A program made the translations under genes and the position numbers. A stretch of 64,000 bases of DNA. Origin: Andalucia godoyi. Taxonomy: Eukaryota; Discoba; Jakobea; Jakobida; Andaluciidae. Within the stretch, counting starts at the first letter, position 1; each line of letters starts with the position of its first letter. The stretch lies in assembly GCA_009859145.1 (NCBI GenBank), contig VRVR01000006.1:282096-346095 (forward strand), written 5' to 3'. This document shows, one piece after another, positions 19,524 through 28,753 of this stretch. A model generated the notes under the pieces. That model made no database searches, had not been told where the DNA came from, and was given only the letters and a program-made list of their open reading frames with translations.

Positions 19524-22097
19524 ATGTCGAGTCAAGATATTAGACCGGGTACTGCGCCTGGCAGATCGCTTCTTGGTGATTGGATGAATGAAGAAATATG
19601 GAAGAATGCAATGGACCGAAGCGGACCACGGCGGTTTCATGGCCACAAGGACATTATTGCGCCTTTATCAGGGTCTCCGGACCGTCCACTGAGTGCAAAA
19701 TCAAGAGAAACACCGGGAAATGAAACTCCTCCTCGTGCTTTGCAACACCTCGATCAACCACATCAGCATCAACTACCGCTACGACACCCATACACTTCAA
19801 GCTCTCCGGCGGGAAGCCAGGAGCCGGGGTCACCACATGTCCGGTTCGCAGAATCCAGAAACCAGATGATTACCTATCCTTCTGGAGCGTCGGTGTCGGA
19901 AAGGACATCCGAGGCCGCGGATTCAGGCTGTTCTTCGGCATCTTCACGATCCAAGAAAGTGAGGGATTTGTATCAAACGGGGGGATCGTTGCTTGAATGG
20001 GACACTCCAGATGTGCATTCGCCACGAACGCATAACGTCCGAGATGCGAGGTCAAAGCCCGTTTTTGCAATGACTATGGAACAGAAGTTGATGGCACAAG
20101 CGCAGAGAATTTTAATGCAAAGATTGCAGTTCCGACAGCTGTTTGTCGCGATGGATGTGGACCATGACGGTGTCATCTCGTTTGATGATCTCGCTCAGTC
20201 TCTCCGGCTAAAGTTCGGAACAGAACTGACAAGTGAAGAGTTGCAGCATTTCTACGACTTGCTCGCGGACAGGAGAGCACACAGAGGGTTTGATGTGACG
20301 TTGCTGCAGGGCTTTGCAGACAAGGGACTTGCGTTCTTGCAAGAGTTCGATAGTTCTTCGACTGCAAACACCCAGTACGGTTCTCCCGCGGGCGTAGTGT
20401 TCTCACCAAGGAGCGTTTCTCCGACGACGCTGCATGCAGAGTCGGAGTTTAACGATTTGCTTGTGAATGCGATGATGATGAAGCACAAGGCTCCCTCAGA
20501 TTTGTTCAAGGCGTTGCTGCAAGAGTCATCGGACACTCCCTCGTCACCGCTTGTTCCTCGCTCGTACGAGTCTTCGTCTTCGTCGTCTGTTCTTCCCTTG
20601 GCGGCTCTCGAGCGGTTGGTGCTGAAGGAGGTTCATGCCAATGAGAGGTTGCGCCAGCTGGCGAAAAGGAACCCGCGCTTCGTTGACGCCTTCATCGGAA
20701 TGTTTGATCCTCAACAAGCTGGCTATGTGTCATTCACGGTATTTTCACAATGTCTTTCTACGCGCGATGACTGCTTTTTGTTTTTGAATGCTGCGAACGG
20801 GCCAGGAACACAGAATGATCATGATCAGCAGCATGCAGCCGGTAACTTCTACCAAGCCAGGCTACCTGAAGCACATCCGTTCAATGTTCTTCGGAGGGTT
20901 CTACAGGACAAGTCGTTTCGATTGTCATTTGTTTTAGAACGCCATCCACGGTCTGTGAACAAGGAGATTCCTGTGGATGTGCTTCGCGATGTTTTGTCCA
21001 AAGAATGCCAGTTTTACCTCACCGACGCAGAATTTTCTCAATTGCTGTCTTGCCTTCCGATCTCGTCGCGTACTGGATGTGTGCGGTACCATGATATGCT
21101 GCGAAACTTGGAGTCACTGAGTCTGAAGGAGCGTGGCCACGTTGGAGTGATCGGAACCGCCTCAGAAGCAGGAGATAGCCGCAGCGATGCAAGTGCATGC
21201 GTCTCGTCCTCTGCGGGGTTTTACCTCAATTCATCCTGGGCTGAAAGGATGTTTTTCCAGCCGCTACGGGATCTTGGTGCAGCAGTCCCGCACTTGCTGT
21301 ATCGGTGTGATTCTTCGGGGAGAGGACAGTTGGGTCTCCAAGAGTTTGTCCATTTTCTGGGTGTTGCTAAGCTGAATATCCGTCGCCATGAAATGCACGC
21401 GCTGTTTGAGAGCTTGCCACATAATGAAGCCGATCTGCTAGACACCAAACAGTTCCTAGCGTTTTTAGGCATTGATGACCCGCATATTGCTGAAAATATT
21501 TCTGTTCATCTCCACCATGCTCCAAACTCACCTTCGCTGTCCCCTTCACGAACCACCAACATTGCTCGTCGGACATCTGAATTGTCTCCAAATGAGAAGA
21601 AGGAGTACCTTGCTCTGCAGCGAATTTTGCAAGCGATATCCGAGCGTCAAGGCGACATTGTTCGCCTTGCAACCAGGACTGTGGACCGCAACCGCACTGG
21701 CCGGGTGTCCGTCTCTCAGTATCGTGACGTTATTTTTGACTCGGGCGTCGTGATCTCTGACTCCGACTTCCAAAAGGTGGTTTCGGTCATTGGCTCGGCG
21801 GATAATCGCATTTCGTACCATGATGTTCCGCAGCTTTTGACGACTGCAGTCTCTCGACGAGAAGTCGAGCTCAATTCTTGGAGCCATTTACAAGAACACT
21901 CACATGTCATGACTGCAGTGGATAATCGCGTGCGCATCATGAACAAACATGTGTATGGAAAGGACTCTGGAGACATCATTGCATACAGCGACTCGAAAGA
22001 CCCCAGCAACAGTTCTCCTCGTTCTCAAGTGGAAACGTTCCGTGCATCTACTCGTTCCTTCTTTTCCCCAAGTTCTCCTGTCAAGAAACCGCTCTAA
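19524..22097 (+). CDS. Multi-EF-hand protein
   Basis: 857 residues, single exon, starting MSSQDIRPGTAPGRSLLGDW. A disordered N-terminus (about 1-170) is followed by helical EF-hand pairs. The best loop, at about residues 210-221, is DVDHDGVISFDD, which keeps the 1-3-5 and glycine-6 pattern. Another good loop, near 595-606, is DSSGRGQLGLQE. A third, near 719, is DRNRTGRVSVSQ. Other repeats (FDPQQAGYVSFTVF, and one ending in YRDVIFDSG) have lost calcium ligands. The arrangement of many degenerate EF-hands along one long chain resembles EFCAB6-type proteins, often linked to cilia, but I cannot claim orthology. Calcium binding is likely at two or three sites only. Confidence 0.85.
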   Translation: MSSQDIRPGTAPGRSLLGDWMNEEIWKNAMDRSGPRRFHGHKDIIAPLSGSPDRPLSAKSRETPGNETPPRALQHLDQPHQHQLPLRHPYTSSSPAGSQEPGSPHVRFAESRNQMITYPSGASVSERTSEAADSGCSSASSRSKKVRDLYQTGGSLLEWDTPDVHSPRTHNVRDARSKPVFAMTMEQKLMAQAQRILMQRLQFRQLFVAMDVDHDGVISFDDLAQSLRLKFGTELTSEELQHFYDLLADRRAHRGFDVTLLQGFADKGLAFLQEFDSSSTANTQYGSPAGVVFSPRSVSPTTLHAESEFNDLLVNAMMMKHKAPSDLFKALLQESSDTPSSPLVPRSYESSSSSSVLPLAALERLVLKEVHANERLRQLAKRNPRFVDAFIGMFDPQQAGYVSFTVFSQCLSTRDDCFLFLNAANGPGTQNDHDQQHAAGNFYQARLPEAHPFNVLRRVLQDKSFRLSFVLERHPRSVNKEIPVDVLRDVLSKECQFYLTDAEFSQLLSCLPISSRTGCVRYHDMLRNLESLSLKERGHVGVIGTASEAGDSRSDASACVSSSAGFYLNSSWAERMFFQPLRDLGAAVPHLLYRCDSSGRGQLGLQEFVHFLGVAKLNIRRHEMHALFESLPHNEADLLDTKQFLAFLGIDDPHIAENISVHLHHAPNSPSLSPSRTTNIARRTSELSPNEKKEYLALQRILQAISERQGDIVRLATRTVDRNRTGRVSVSQYRDVIFDSGVVISDSDFQKVVSVIGSADNRISYHDVPQLLTTAVSRREVELNSWSHLQEHSHVMTAVDNRVRIMNKHVYGKDSGDIIAYSDSKDPSNSSPRSQVETFRASTRSFFSPSSPVKKPL

Positions 22098-22811
22098 GAA
22101 TTTAGTGTCCCACATCATTTCGTTGTCGTTGTTATTGCTGTCGTCGTTGTCGTTATTGTTGTTCTTGGTTATATTCTTCTTATGTAACCTGTATTTTTCA
22201 TGTTTGCCTTGTTGAATGGCTGTTCTGTGTACCCTCTTCTTTACACCCCTTCCTGCCGGCTTTCCTTGCCTGTGCGCTTGTCTCGAAAACATGATCCGTC
22301 GCATCCCACCATCGCGAACGATGTGAGCTCTTCACTTCGTCCCGACACGAGACTCCGTAGGCGCCATTCGAACCTGTTGGACGGTCGTGACGCAACCGCA
22401 TCGTTGTTGTCGTAATCCTGGTAGTATCATGAAGTATCGTGTACCTTACTTTCCCCATCTTGCAAATTAATGTTTTTTTATTAATTAATTTGATTTTTTC
22501 TTTTTTTCTTTTTCGGAAAACGACGCAAAGGTTCCACTTTTTTTTTTTAAATAATAAAAAAAAGATCAAAATGTATACGAACAATCACTGACAGAGCAAG
22601 ACGGGGGGGAACAGCGTCTCTTTTTGCAAAGTTGACAGAAAAAATCGACGCAGAGTCCCCTCCCCCCATAAAAAAGCAGAAGAAAACTTGATTTCAAAAC
22701 AACAAGAACAACAACAGCAACAACAGAAAAACATGAAATGAATGCTCATTCCTCCTTCTCTCCCCTCTGCAGTTCACACGCTCTTGCAGCAGCACTGAAG
22801 TCTCCGCTCAG
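22098..22811. other. Convergent intergenic region
   Basis: The 3' flanks of the EF-hand gene (+) and the COA4 gene (-). It has GTT/GTC-rich simple sequence at 22120-22170, T-rich and A-rich runs at 22475-22570, and no recognised gene. Confidence 0.6.
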
Positions 22812-23214
22812 TTACTTTTGAGCTTGACTCTCTCGAGCTTTGACGAATTCTGAGTGTTTGTAGCAGTTTCGGAAAGCCCGAACTTCACTCTGGCAAGCCC
22901 TCCAATCTCTCTCGCTACGTTCCATACACTCCTGGACAGCTTGGTAGTAGCGGCCTATTCAAAATGCAAAACTCTCAAATTAGAAAACACTAATTTAAAC
23001 ATTCAAATACCATAAAACAAAAAAACAAAAAGAACAGAACAGAGCAGAGCAGAACAGAACAGAACAGAACAGAACAGAACAGAACAGAAAAGAAAAGAAG
23101 GTGAATCCTATCCACCCTCAATAATCACAATGATGGTGATGACTGCATACCGCAACCTTGCAAATTCACAAGGCGGTCGAAATCAATGATTTCATCGTGC
23201 TTGCTGCTGTCCAT
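22812..23214 (-). CDS. COA4: Cytochrome c oxidase assembly factor COA4, two exons
   Basis: Exon 1 is 23214-23151 (ATG, 64 bases), the intron is 23150-22955 (GTATGC...AATAG, 196 bp) and exon 2 is 22954-22812 (stop TAA). The phase is 1 on both sides, and the product is 68 residues. It reads DFDRLVNLQGC at the junction, then AVQECMERSERDWRACQ and VRAFRNCY. The pattern D-x-D-x-L-x5-GC followed by paired cysteines with DWRxCQxxVxAF is that of COA4 (CHCHD8), a twin-cysteine mitochondrial intermembrane-space protein needed to assemble complex IV. The first cysteine spacing is C-x10-C here, one longer than the canonical nine. The gene was found only by joining the two short exons. It is divergent from the methyltransferase gene. 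Confidence 0.85.
23031..23098. repeat. (AGAAC)n pentanucleotide microsatellite
   Basis: About twelve units of AGAAC with AGAGC variants, entirely inside the COA4 intron. Confidence 0.9.
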
Positions 23215-23628
23215 TTCCCCGGATTGTTTTTGTTGTGTGTCCGAACTACGCAAGTCTACGCGGATCAGAGTCGAAAAAACCGGATAGAACAATAAAGGGA
23301 AAAAACAAAACAAAACAAAACAAAACAACCAAAAAGTCAACGTTTGCATTAATAAAACAATCAGGACAAAATAGAGAAAATAGAGAAAATAGAGAAAATA
23401 GAGAAAATAGGAAAATGGAAACCTATGCAGCAATCGAACTATGGAACTCTTACAGTAACACTGACATTTCTGCAGAAAAAAAGCCTGCACTGACACGTTA
23501 CTACAGTAGATGAAATCGTCGTTTGTATGAAAAAGGTTGTGAGTTTGGGACTTTGCGAATTGGGAATTGTTTTGGAAGTTGGATTGTGTAGCTTTGGATG
23601 CGTGCCTGGGTTATTGTTGATGTAAAGA
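23215..23628. other. Divergent promoter region with two microsatellites
   Basis: Between COA4 (-) and the methyltransferase gene (+). It contains (AAAAC)n at about 23301-23327 and a nine-base repeat ATAGAGAAA, about five copies, at about 23368-23414. No further gene seen. Confidence 0.65.
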
Positions 23629-24915
23629 ATGGCGGATACTCCGTGTACGATAGTAGAGACGCTGTTGCTGGATATTAGACCGCGCGTGCTCGCTGGATGC
23701 AATGTCACAGACATCATGGACGATTTGTCATCCATGTTCGATTCGCAACCTTGGTTCTGCTCGTCCTTGTCGTTTCAAGACCTGCTTGTGTACTTGTTTC
23801 TAGATTACTTTCCTTTCTTGTCGCGAAACTATCTAAAGAAGATTATCAGTTCGTACGTGAAGATTTTGGACCACAATCGTTGCGAAGTTGCCGAGACGTT
23901 TCTCGACTTTTTGCAGAACACAACAGCAGATACGGGAGAAATCATGTTTCAGCGATGCTACGTGTTTCTCAATGAGGCGTACGTTCAAAGAGTGAGGAAG
24001 CTTGCTGGGCAGGCCAATCTGAATTGCGATGGCAGCTGCGTCGGCAACTTGGTCGAATTTGTCAAGCAGATAGACGAGGACACGGGAGAACTCGGGATCT
24101 CGGTCAAGGTGTCCGTGACGGATGGGTTTCACGAAACCGGGACGGTTGCCTGGGAAGCTGGCTGCTTTTTGGCAGAGTTTGCGGCTTCGCACCCAGATCT
24201 GTTTGATGGAAAGTCTGTTCTCGAGTTGGGAACTGGAATTGGTGTCACGGCGATTGGGCTGATGAAACTGTGCAATATCCGTCGCATGACGATGACCGAC
24301 TATGCACCGCTGGTTCTCTCCAATCTTGCTGGTAATGTCAAGCTCAGTATGAATTCTTTTATTTATTTTATTTATTTTTTTAACCGTTCAGTACCAGCTG
24401 TCTAATCTGCAATGCATCCTGTCTTTTGTGCAATCTACCGTTCACTGACAACAATTCGTGTGGCTTGGAAACATGCAACAAACAAACCAAAAAAACAAAC
24501 AAACAAACAACAACAACAACAACAACACAACACCCATGTAGATGAGCCGTACCCAAGTGGATGTGCATGGACGATGGAGTCCATGAACTGGGAGTCCTTT
24601 GACAGGTCGGCTGTGGCAGACAGAACTGAGGAACTTGTCATTGGCGCAGACTTGGTGTACGAACCAGACGCCATCATCGGATTGTGCAATGTTGTTCAAT
24701 CTCTGCTGCAAAACAAGTCGCGGGTTGTGTTGCTGGCGGTGACAAAACGAAATCCAGAGACGTTTGAATTTTTCAAGAATGCCCTTGAAGAGCGCTGTGT
24801 GCGATGGCAAGACATGACGCGGTGGGCCCACGACACAACCAAGGAACTGCTGCGGTATCGGAACCGAGATGCGGTCATGGTGGGATACGTCAAGCCAGTG
24901 GCCTCGTCTTCATAA
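23629..24915 (+). CDS. EEF2KMT: eEF2-lysine methyltransferase (FAM86 family), two exons
   Basis: Exons 23629-24346 and 24542-24915, phase 1, intron 195 bp (GTATGA...TGTAG); 363 residues. The family trimethylates a lysine of translation elongation factor 2 using S-adenosylmethionine. The N-terminal about 110 residues correspond to the FAM86 helical region. The seven-beta-strand methyltransferase core follows: DGFHETGTVAWEAG, the SAM-binding VLELGTGIGVTAIG, MTDYAPLVLSNLAGNV, and across the splice junction NEPYPSGCAWTMESMNWESF, then GADLVYEPDAI. The C-terminal TKRNPETFEFFKNAL matches the family's RNPET signature. Its last six bases overlap the end of the minus-strand LRR gene. Confidence 0.9.
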
Positions 24916-27900
24916 GTCAGTCTCGGTGGCTGCGTCGCTCTCGTGATCTCGCGCATCCATGAATTCCATGTCGTCGAAAGATGTTCTTGCAGAAATTGTG
25001 CTCATACGATGTCGGAGAGAGCCTCCCCGAGCTGGAGCCGGTTGTCGAGGTGGCCGTCGCGGAGAGCTATTGGAAGCTGCTACTTGGACATTGATCACGC
25101 CAGGTGGGTGATCCACGGACGCAGATGGCTCATAAACGGAGAGATCTACGAGTCTCTTTTCTTTTCGAGAAAAGCTGGCAACATACGGGTGAACGTGATC
25201 GCGTTCAAACACAATCATCTGCCTGCACACAATCTTTTGCAATGTCTGGTTCCTATCCAATGCGTGGATCATCGCCGTCAATCCAAGGACTCCAATAAAA
25301 TTCTTGCTGATGTCGATCTCTTGCAACGTGCGATTTCTCCCAACGGCCTGGAAAAGCAACGTCAAGTTGCGTTCCGACACCGCGCTGTTTGCAACTGACA
25401 AACGTCGAACGCGATACGAGGACGTGCGCAACGCATCGCACAGATTCGCAATGCAGCCATCGTCCAATGCGTTCCACGAAAGATCCAAGTGGACAAGAGT
25501 CGCCCGAATTCCCAAGCAAATAAGCGTGTTGGCTCTGGAAAGGAAATTCCCGCCGAGATCAAGATGCTGCAGAGAAGAGTAGAACGTCGACATCAGTTCT
25601 GCGATCGCAGCACCGCCCTGGTACCCGATGTTCCCGTTTCGCAAGGTCAGGCTCTGGAGCAATCGGCGCGTGTTGCGATGTGTGGCACGTTTGCACAGTG
25701 CAGCACAAATCTCAATGCAGCCCGCATCTCGAAGATCCGCATTGCATATTGAAACATGCTCCAGGGGGGCATCGGAAGTCGACAGGATATCGCACGTTGC
25801 GTGTATGCTGTCCTTCGAATATGCACCTTCGCGAGGAATTAGCGGACTGGGTCCGGTGAACCCTTGATTGGGAGGAGGGGCCATGAAAACGGTAGGCTTC
25901 ACAGCACTCGACGAAGTACTCGCCGCAACACCGTGTACAACTAACGTTCGGGGTCGCGGATCCTGCAGGGAACCGTCGATTGACAAATGGTCCAGACTCT
26001 GCAGATCCGCGATTGCTTGAACAATCATCTGAGATGCGCTTAACATGATTTCATGTCCTTGGATATGCAGCCAGCGAAGCGACGATCTCGAACTACCGGT
26101 CAAAAGGGAGGAAATAAAAGAAGCCGAGCGGGGGTTTTGGAATGGAGATCTCTTAAACTTTGGGAATCGGATGTCAAGCGTGTGCACATGGTCCAGAGCA
26201 AGCAGGAAGGACGGAACAAGGGGCAGATCAGCGTTGCCAAGGATGGTGTTGAATGAGTTCATGGAGGGGAACTTTGCCGAGGCCACGGTCGACGAAGCCG
26301 AAAAGTGATTGAGCCGGAAAATCTTTTCAAAAGACCGCGGGGCATCTGACACGTCGAGTCGAACAGCGCGAATCGAGGAATGCGCACAGGCACGATCCAA
26401 GAGATCCAAATCCCGCATGGCGATGGATAGCTGTTGCTTATTTTCTGCGGCAATCAACAAGTCCAGCACCCGACTTGCTTGATTCGTAATGAACACGTCC
26501 TTTTCCGAGTGCAGCGATGCAGAGGACAGTCTGTGCGTATATCGCAGATCAAGCGCGACTGGATGATCCAACGTCTGCGGCGCGCGTGATGGAGTCGCAG
26601 AGGCAGCCGCAGCAACGTTACGCGGCGGGGAGCCCAACACACTGTTCAAGTTGGTACGTGTCGCTGGAACCGATATGGACGCCAACGGATCAGAATCCGT
26701 CTTGCGCGGAGTGGAAAGATGCAAACTTTCGGTCCCTTTTAACCACGCCTCGATTTGAGCGACCGGATTTCCCCCGGGCAGATCTTGAAACAACTGTTGC
26801 TGTGCGCCCCTTCTTCCTTTTCTAGTACTCGGTGTTGAACTAGCAGAGTCCATAGATGTTGACAACGTGTCGCGAAATGGATGACCTGAGGCATTCGAAG
26901 GATTTTCAGCTGAAAACTCAGCAGCTACTGCTGGGGCAATGCGATAAGACACTGATGCAGGAAATGACGAGGTTGACGAATCATCAGAAGCTCGGAGCCG
27001 ATTCCCATTGTTACCATTATTACCAGTGTTGCTGCCGCCACCGCCGCCGCTGCTGCTGACGTTGCTGTTGTTGATGATGTTGCCGCTGCTGTGACGCATA
27101 TGAAGATGAAGACTGTTGTGACCACCGCTGACGTTCTGACTGCTCAATTGATTCAGCTGGCTGGAGCCCACGGTAGCTGCGTTTGAATGCATTGAAGGTG
27201 GTACCGAGGAAGCTGGCAGTGATGATGAGCGACTGCTCGTGGGTGCAGCTGCTGCACCAGCCGTGCCAGTCCCAGTTCCGCTACCGATTCCGTTGCTTGC
27301 CGGAGGCAAATCAGCGGTGTTCTGTCGATATTGAAAGCTGTAATGAATTTGGTCGAAGCACGGATGGTTGCGGCTCCAACGCAGCGGTTCCTGCAATGTC
27401 ATTGCATATTTCGACCATAAACCAGCAGTTCTTGGCTTCCACTGCGGCATGATATGCTCCAATTTGCACAATGCAAGCCAATCAATAAGCGATGCGATGG
27501 AAACGACACAGTCATTAGGAACGAGCGCCAAATCCGCGGCGTTCGTAAAGTCGTAAATCAAGTCGTACTCAAACCTCTTTGTCAAATACTGCAGCGAAGG
27601 AGTCATTTGCATAAGAGAAGCCGTAACCACAGCAGCGATAATTTCCGCCGGCGTAACATTTCTAAGCAGCAATGCAATTCCATGCTGCGTGTTTGGTTCT
27701 GCAAGTTGAAACACAAGCTCGATGGAGGCTGCAGAACACGCCGATGGACACTGAACGACATCTCCTTCAATTTCGAATTTGGTGTCCGATATCCGCCGGT
27801 CTTGATTCAAAGTATGGGACGATTGAGCTCGCCAAAACGAACGAAATACATTGGACACCGAGTCCATTCTGAACATTACCCACTCTATCCCAACACGCAC

Positions 27901-27972
27901 ACTACAATCCTTGCCATTGCGCACCTTTTCCCAACGAAGACATGCATATATGAGTATTTGCAGATTGACCAT
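24910..27972 (-). CDS. Leucine-rich-repeat protein, unknown role
   Basis: About 1020 residues, single exon. I start at the ATG at 27972 (MVNLQILIY); the frame is open slightly further but without ATG. An N-terminal helical region (about 1-215) is followed by a long low-complexity stretch (about 220-480) with Gly, Asn and Ser runs. The C-terminal half (about 480-960) has ribonuclease-inhibitor-type LRRs, for example LQHLDLGGNFLSRA, LVHLDLSWNALDDGCI and LQEIDISKNFIGVLGL. The tail is basic and Ser-rich. No catalytic domain is seen; a scaffold or binding role is the only safe statement. The stop TGA (24910-24912) lies antisense inside the last codons of the methyltransferase gene. Confidence 0.85.
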   Translation of the reverse strand: MVNLQILIYACLRWEKVRNGKDCSVRVGIEWVMFRMDSVSNVFRSFWRAQSSHTLNQDRRISDTKFEIEGDVVQCPSACSAASIELVFQLAEPNTQHGIALLLRNVTPAEIIAAVVTASLMQMTPSLQYLTKRFEYDLIYDFTNAADLALVPNDCVVSIASLIDWLALCKLEHIMPQWKPRTAGLWSKYAMTLQEPLRWSRNHPCFDQIHYSFQYRQNTADLPPASNGIGSGTGTGTAGAAAAPTSSRSSSLPASSVPPSMHSNAATVGSSQLNQLSSQNVSGGHNSLHLHMRHSSGNIINNSNVSSSGGGGGSNTGNNGNNGNRLRASDDSSTSSFPASVSYRIAPAVAAEFSAENPSNASGHPFRDTLSTSMDSASSTPSTRKGRRGAQQQLFQDLPGGNPVAQIEAWLKGTESLHLSTPRKTDSDPLASISVPATRTNLNSVLGSPPRNVAAAASATPSRAPQTLDHPVALDLRYTHRLSSASLHSEKDVFITNQASRVLDLLIAAENKQQLSIAMRDLDLLDRACAHSSIRAVRLDVSDAPRSFEKIFRLNHFSASSTVASAKFPSMNSFNTILGNADLPLVPSFLLALDHVHTLDIRFPKFKRSPFQNPRSASFISSLLTGSSRSSLRWLHIQGHEIMLSASQMIVQAIADLQSLDHLSIDGSLQDPRPRTLVVHGVAASTSSSAVKPTVFMAPPPNQGFTGPSPLIPREGAYSKDSIHATCDILSTSDAPLEHVSICNADLRDAGCIEICAALCKRATHRNTRRLLQSLTLRNGNIGYQGGAAIAELMSTFYSSLQHLDLGGNFLSRANTLICLGIRATLVHLDLSWNALDDGCIANLCDALRTSSYRVRRLSVANSAVSERNLTLLFQAVGRNRTLQEIDISKNFIGVLGLTAMIHALDRNQTLQKIVCRQMIVFERDHVHPYVASFSRKEKRLVDLSVYEPSASVDHPPGVINVQVAASNSSPRRPPRQPAPARGGSLRHRMSTISARTSFDDMEFMDARDHESDAATETDL

Positions 27973-28753
27973 TGAGGCGGGGAATAACAAAAAGCAAAGA
28001 CATATTTAAAAAAGGTCCCGCCATTTGGAGTACGCGTATCAATTGATGCTGGATTCTTCTTCCTGAAAACGCGAAAAAAAAACCCACCTTTTTCGTTCTT
28101 ATGCTACAGCATCTTAATAAAAAGTATTTCCAGTTTTCCTTCTTCTTTCTTTCCTCCTTCTTTCCTCCTTCTTTCCTCCTTCTTTTTTTCTTTTCTTATA
28201 ACTACAAGCTAAAGTTAACGTCCCTTGATGACAATGCTGCTGTCTCTTTGTGGCAGCCTCATCCGGAATCGAGGGCAGATTGCTTCATGACGTGGACTTC
28301 TATGCTCGTTGGGAGATTCATTTCGATGACTGAAACGAGCGCGCTATCCTCGCCACATCTTTCTCATTATCACTTCTGTCACCCTTTTTTCAAAAATAAC
28401 CATTTACCGACGGGCGAGAACCCAGGACTGAGTACCGAGCTGAAATCCGATTGACTTTGCGCAGTCGTACGCCTCGGGTTTCCCATTTGCGAAACGAAAA
28501 CAACGAAAACAAAAACGAAACTGATGAAAAAAGACACACGTAGAATCAAGCATCAATTGCCAAATCCTTCCCTTTCCTTTTTTGCTGCTCGCAGTTCGCA
28601 AGATTCCAAACGCTGTAAAGGAAAGCTCATTGCACTCCGCTCCGGGTTTCTTTCTAAATGAAAAGAATCATCCGTCCATAAGAATTGAAGACGACGAATA
28701 CAAAAGAAAAAGGAAAAGAAAGGCAAGATCAGAGTTTCCACCGTACTTTGAGA
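27973..28753. other. Intergenic region with pyrimidine-rich tandem repeat
   Basis: Divergent spacer. TTCTTTCCTCC repeats about four times at 28139-28185. The 28101-28454 frame on + is mostly Phe/Ser from that tract and is not accepted as a gene. Confidence 0.6.

Noticed and set aside
23368-23414. Regularly spaced nine-base repeats as a possible CRISPR-like array
   Set aside because: Units are contiguous without unique spacers; this is a tandem microsatellite in a eukaryotic promoter region.
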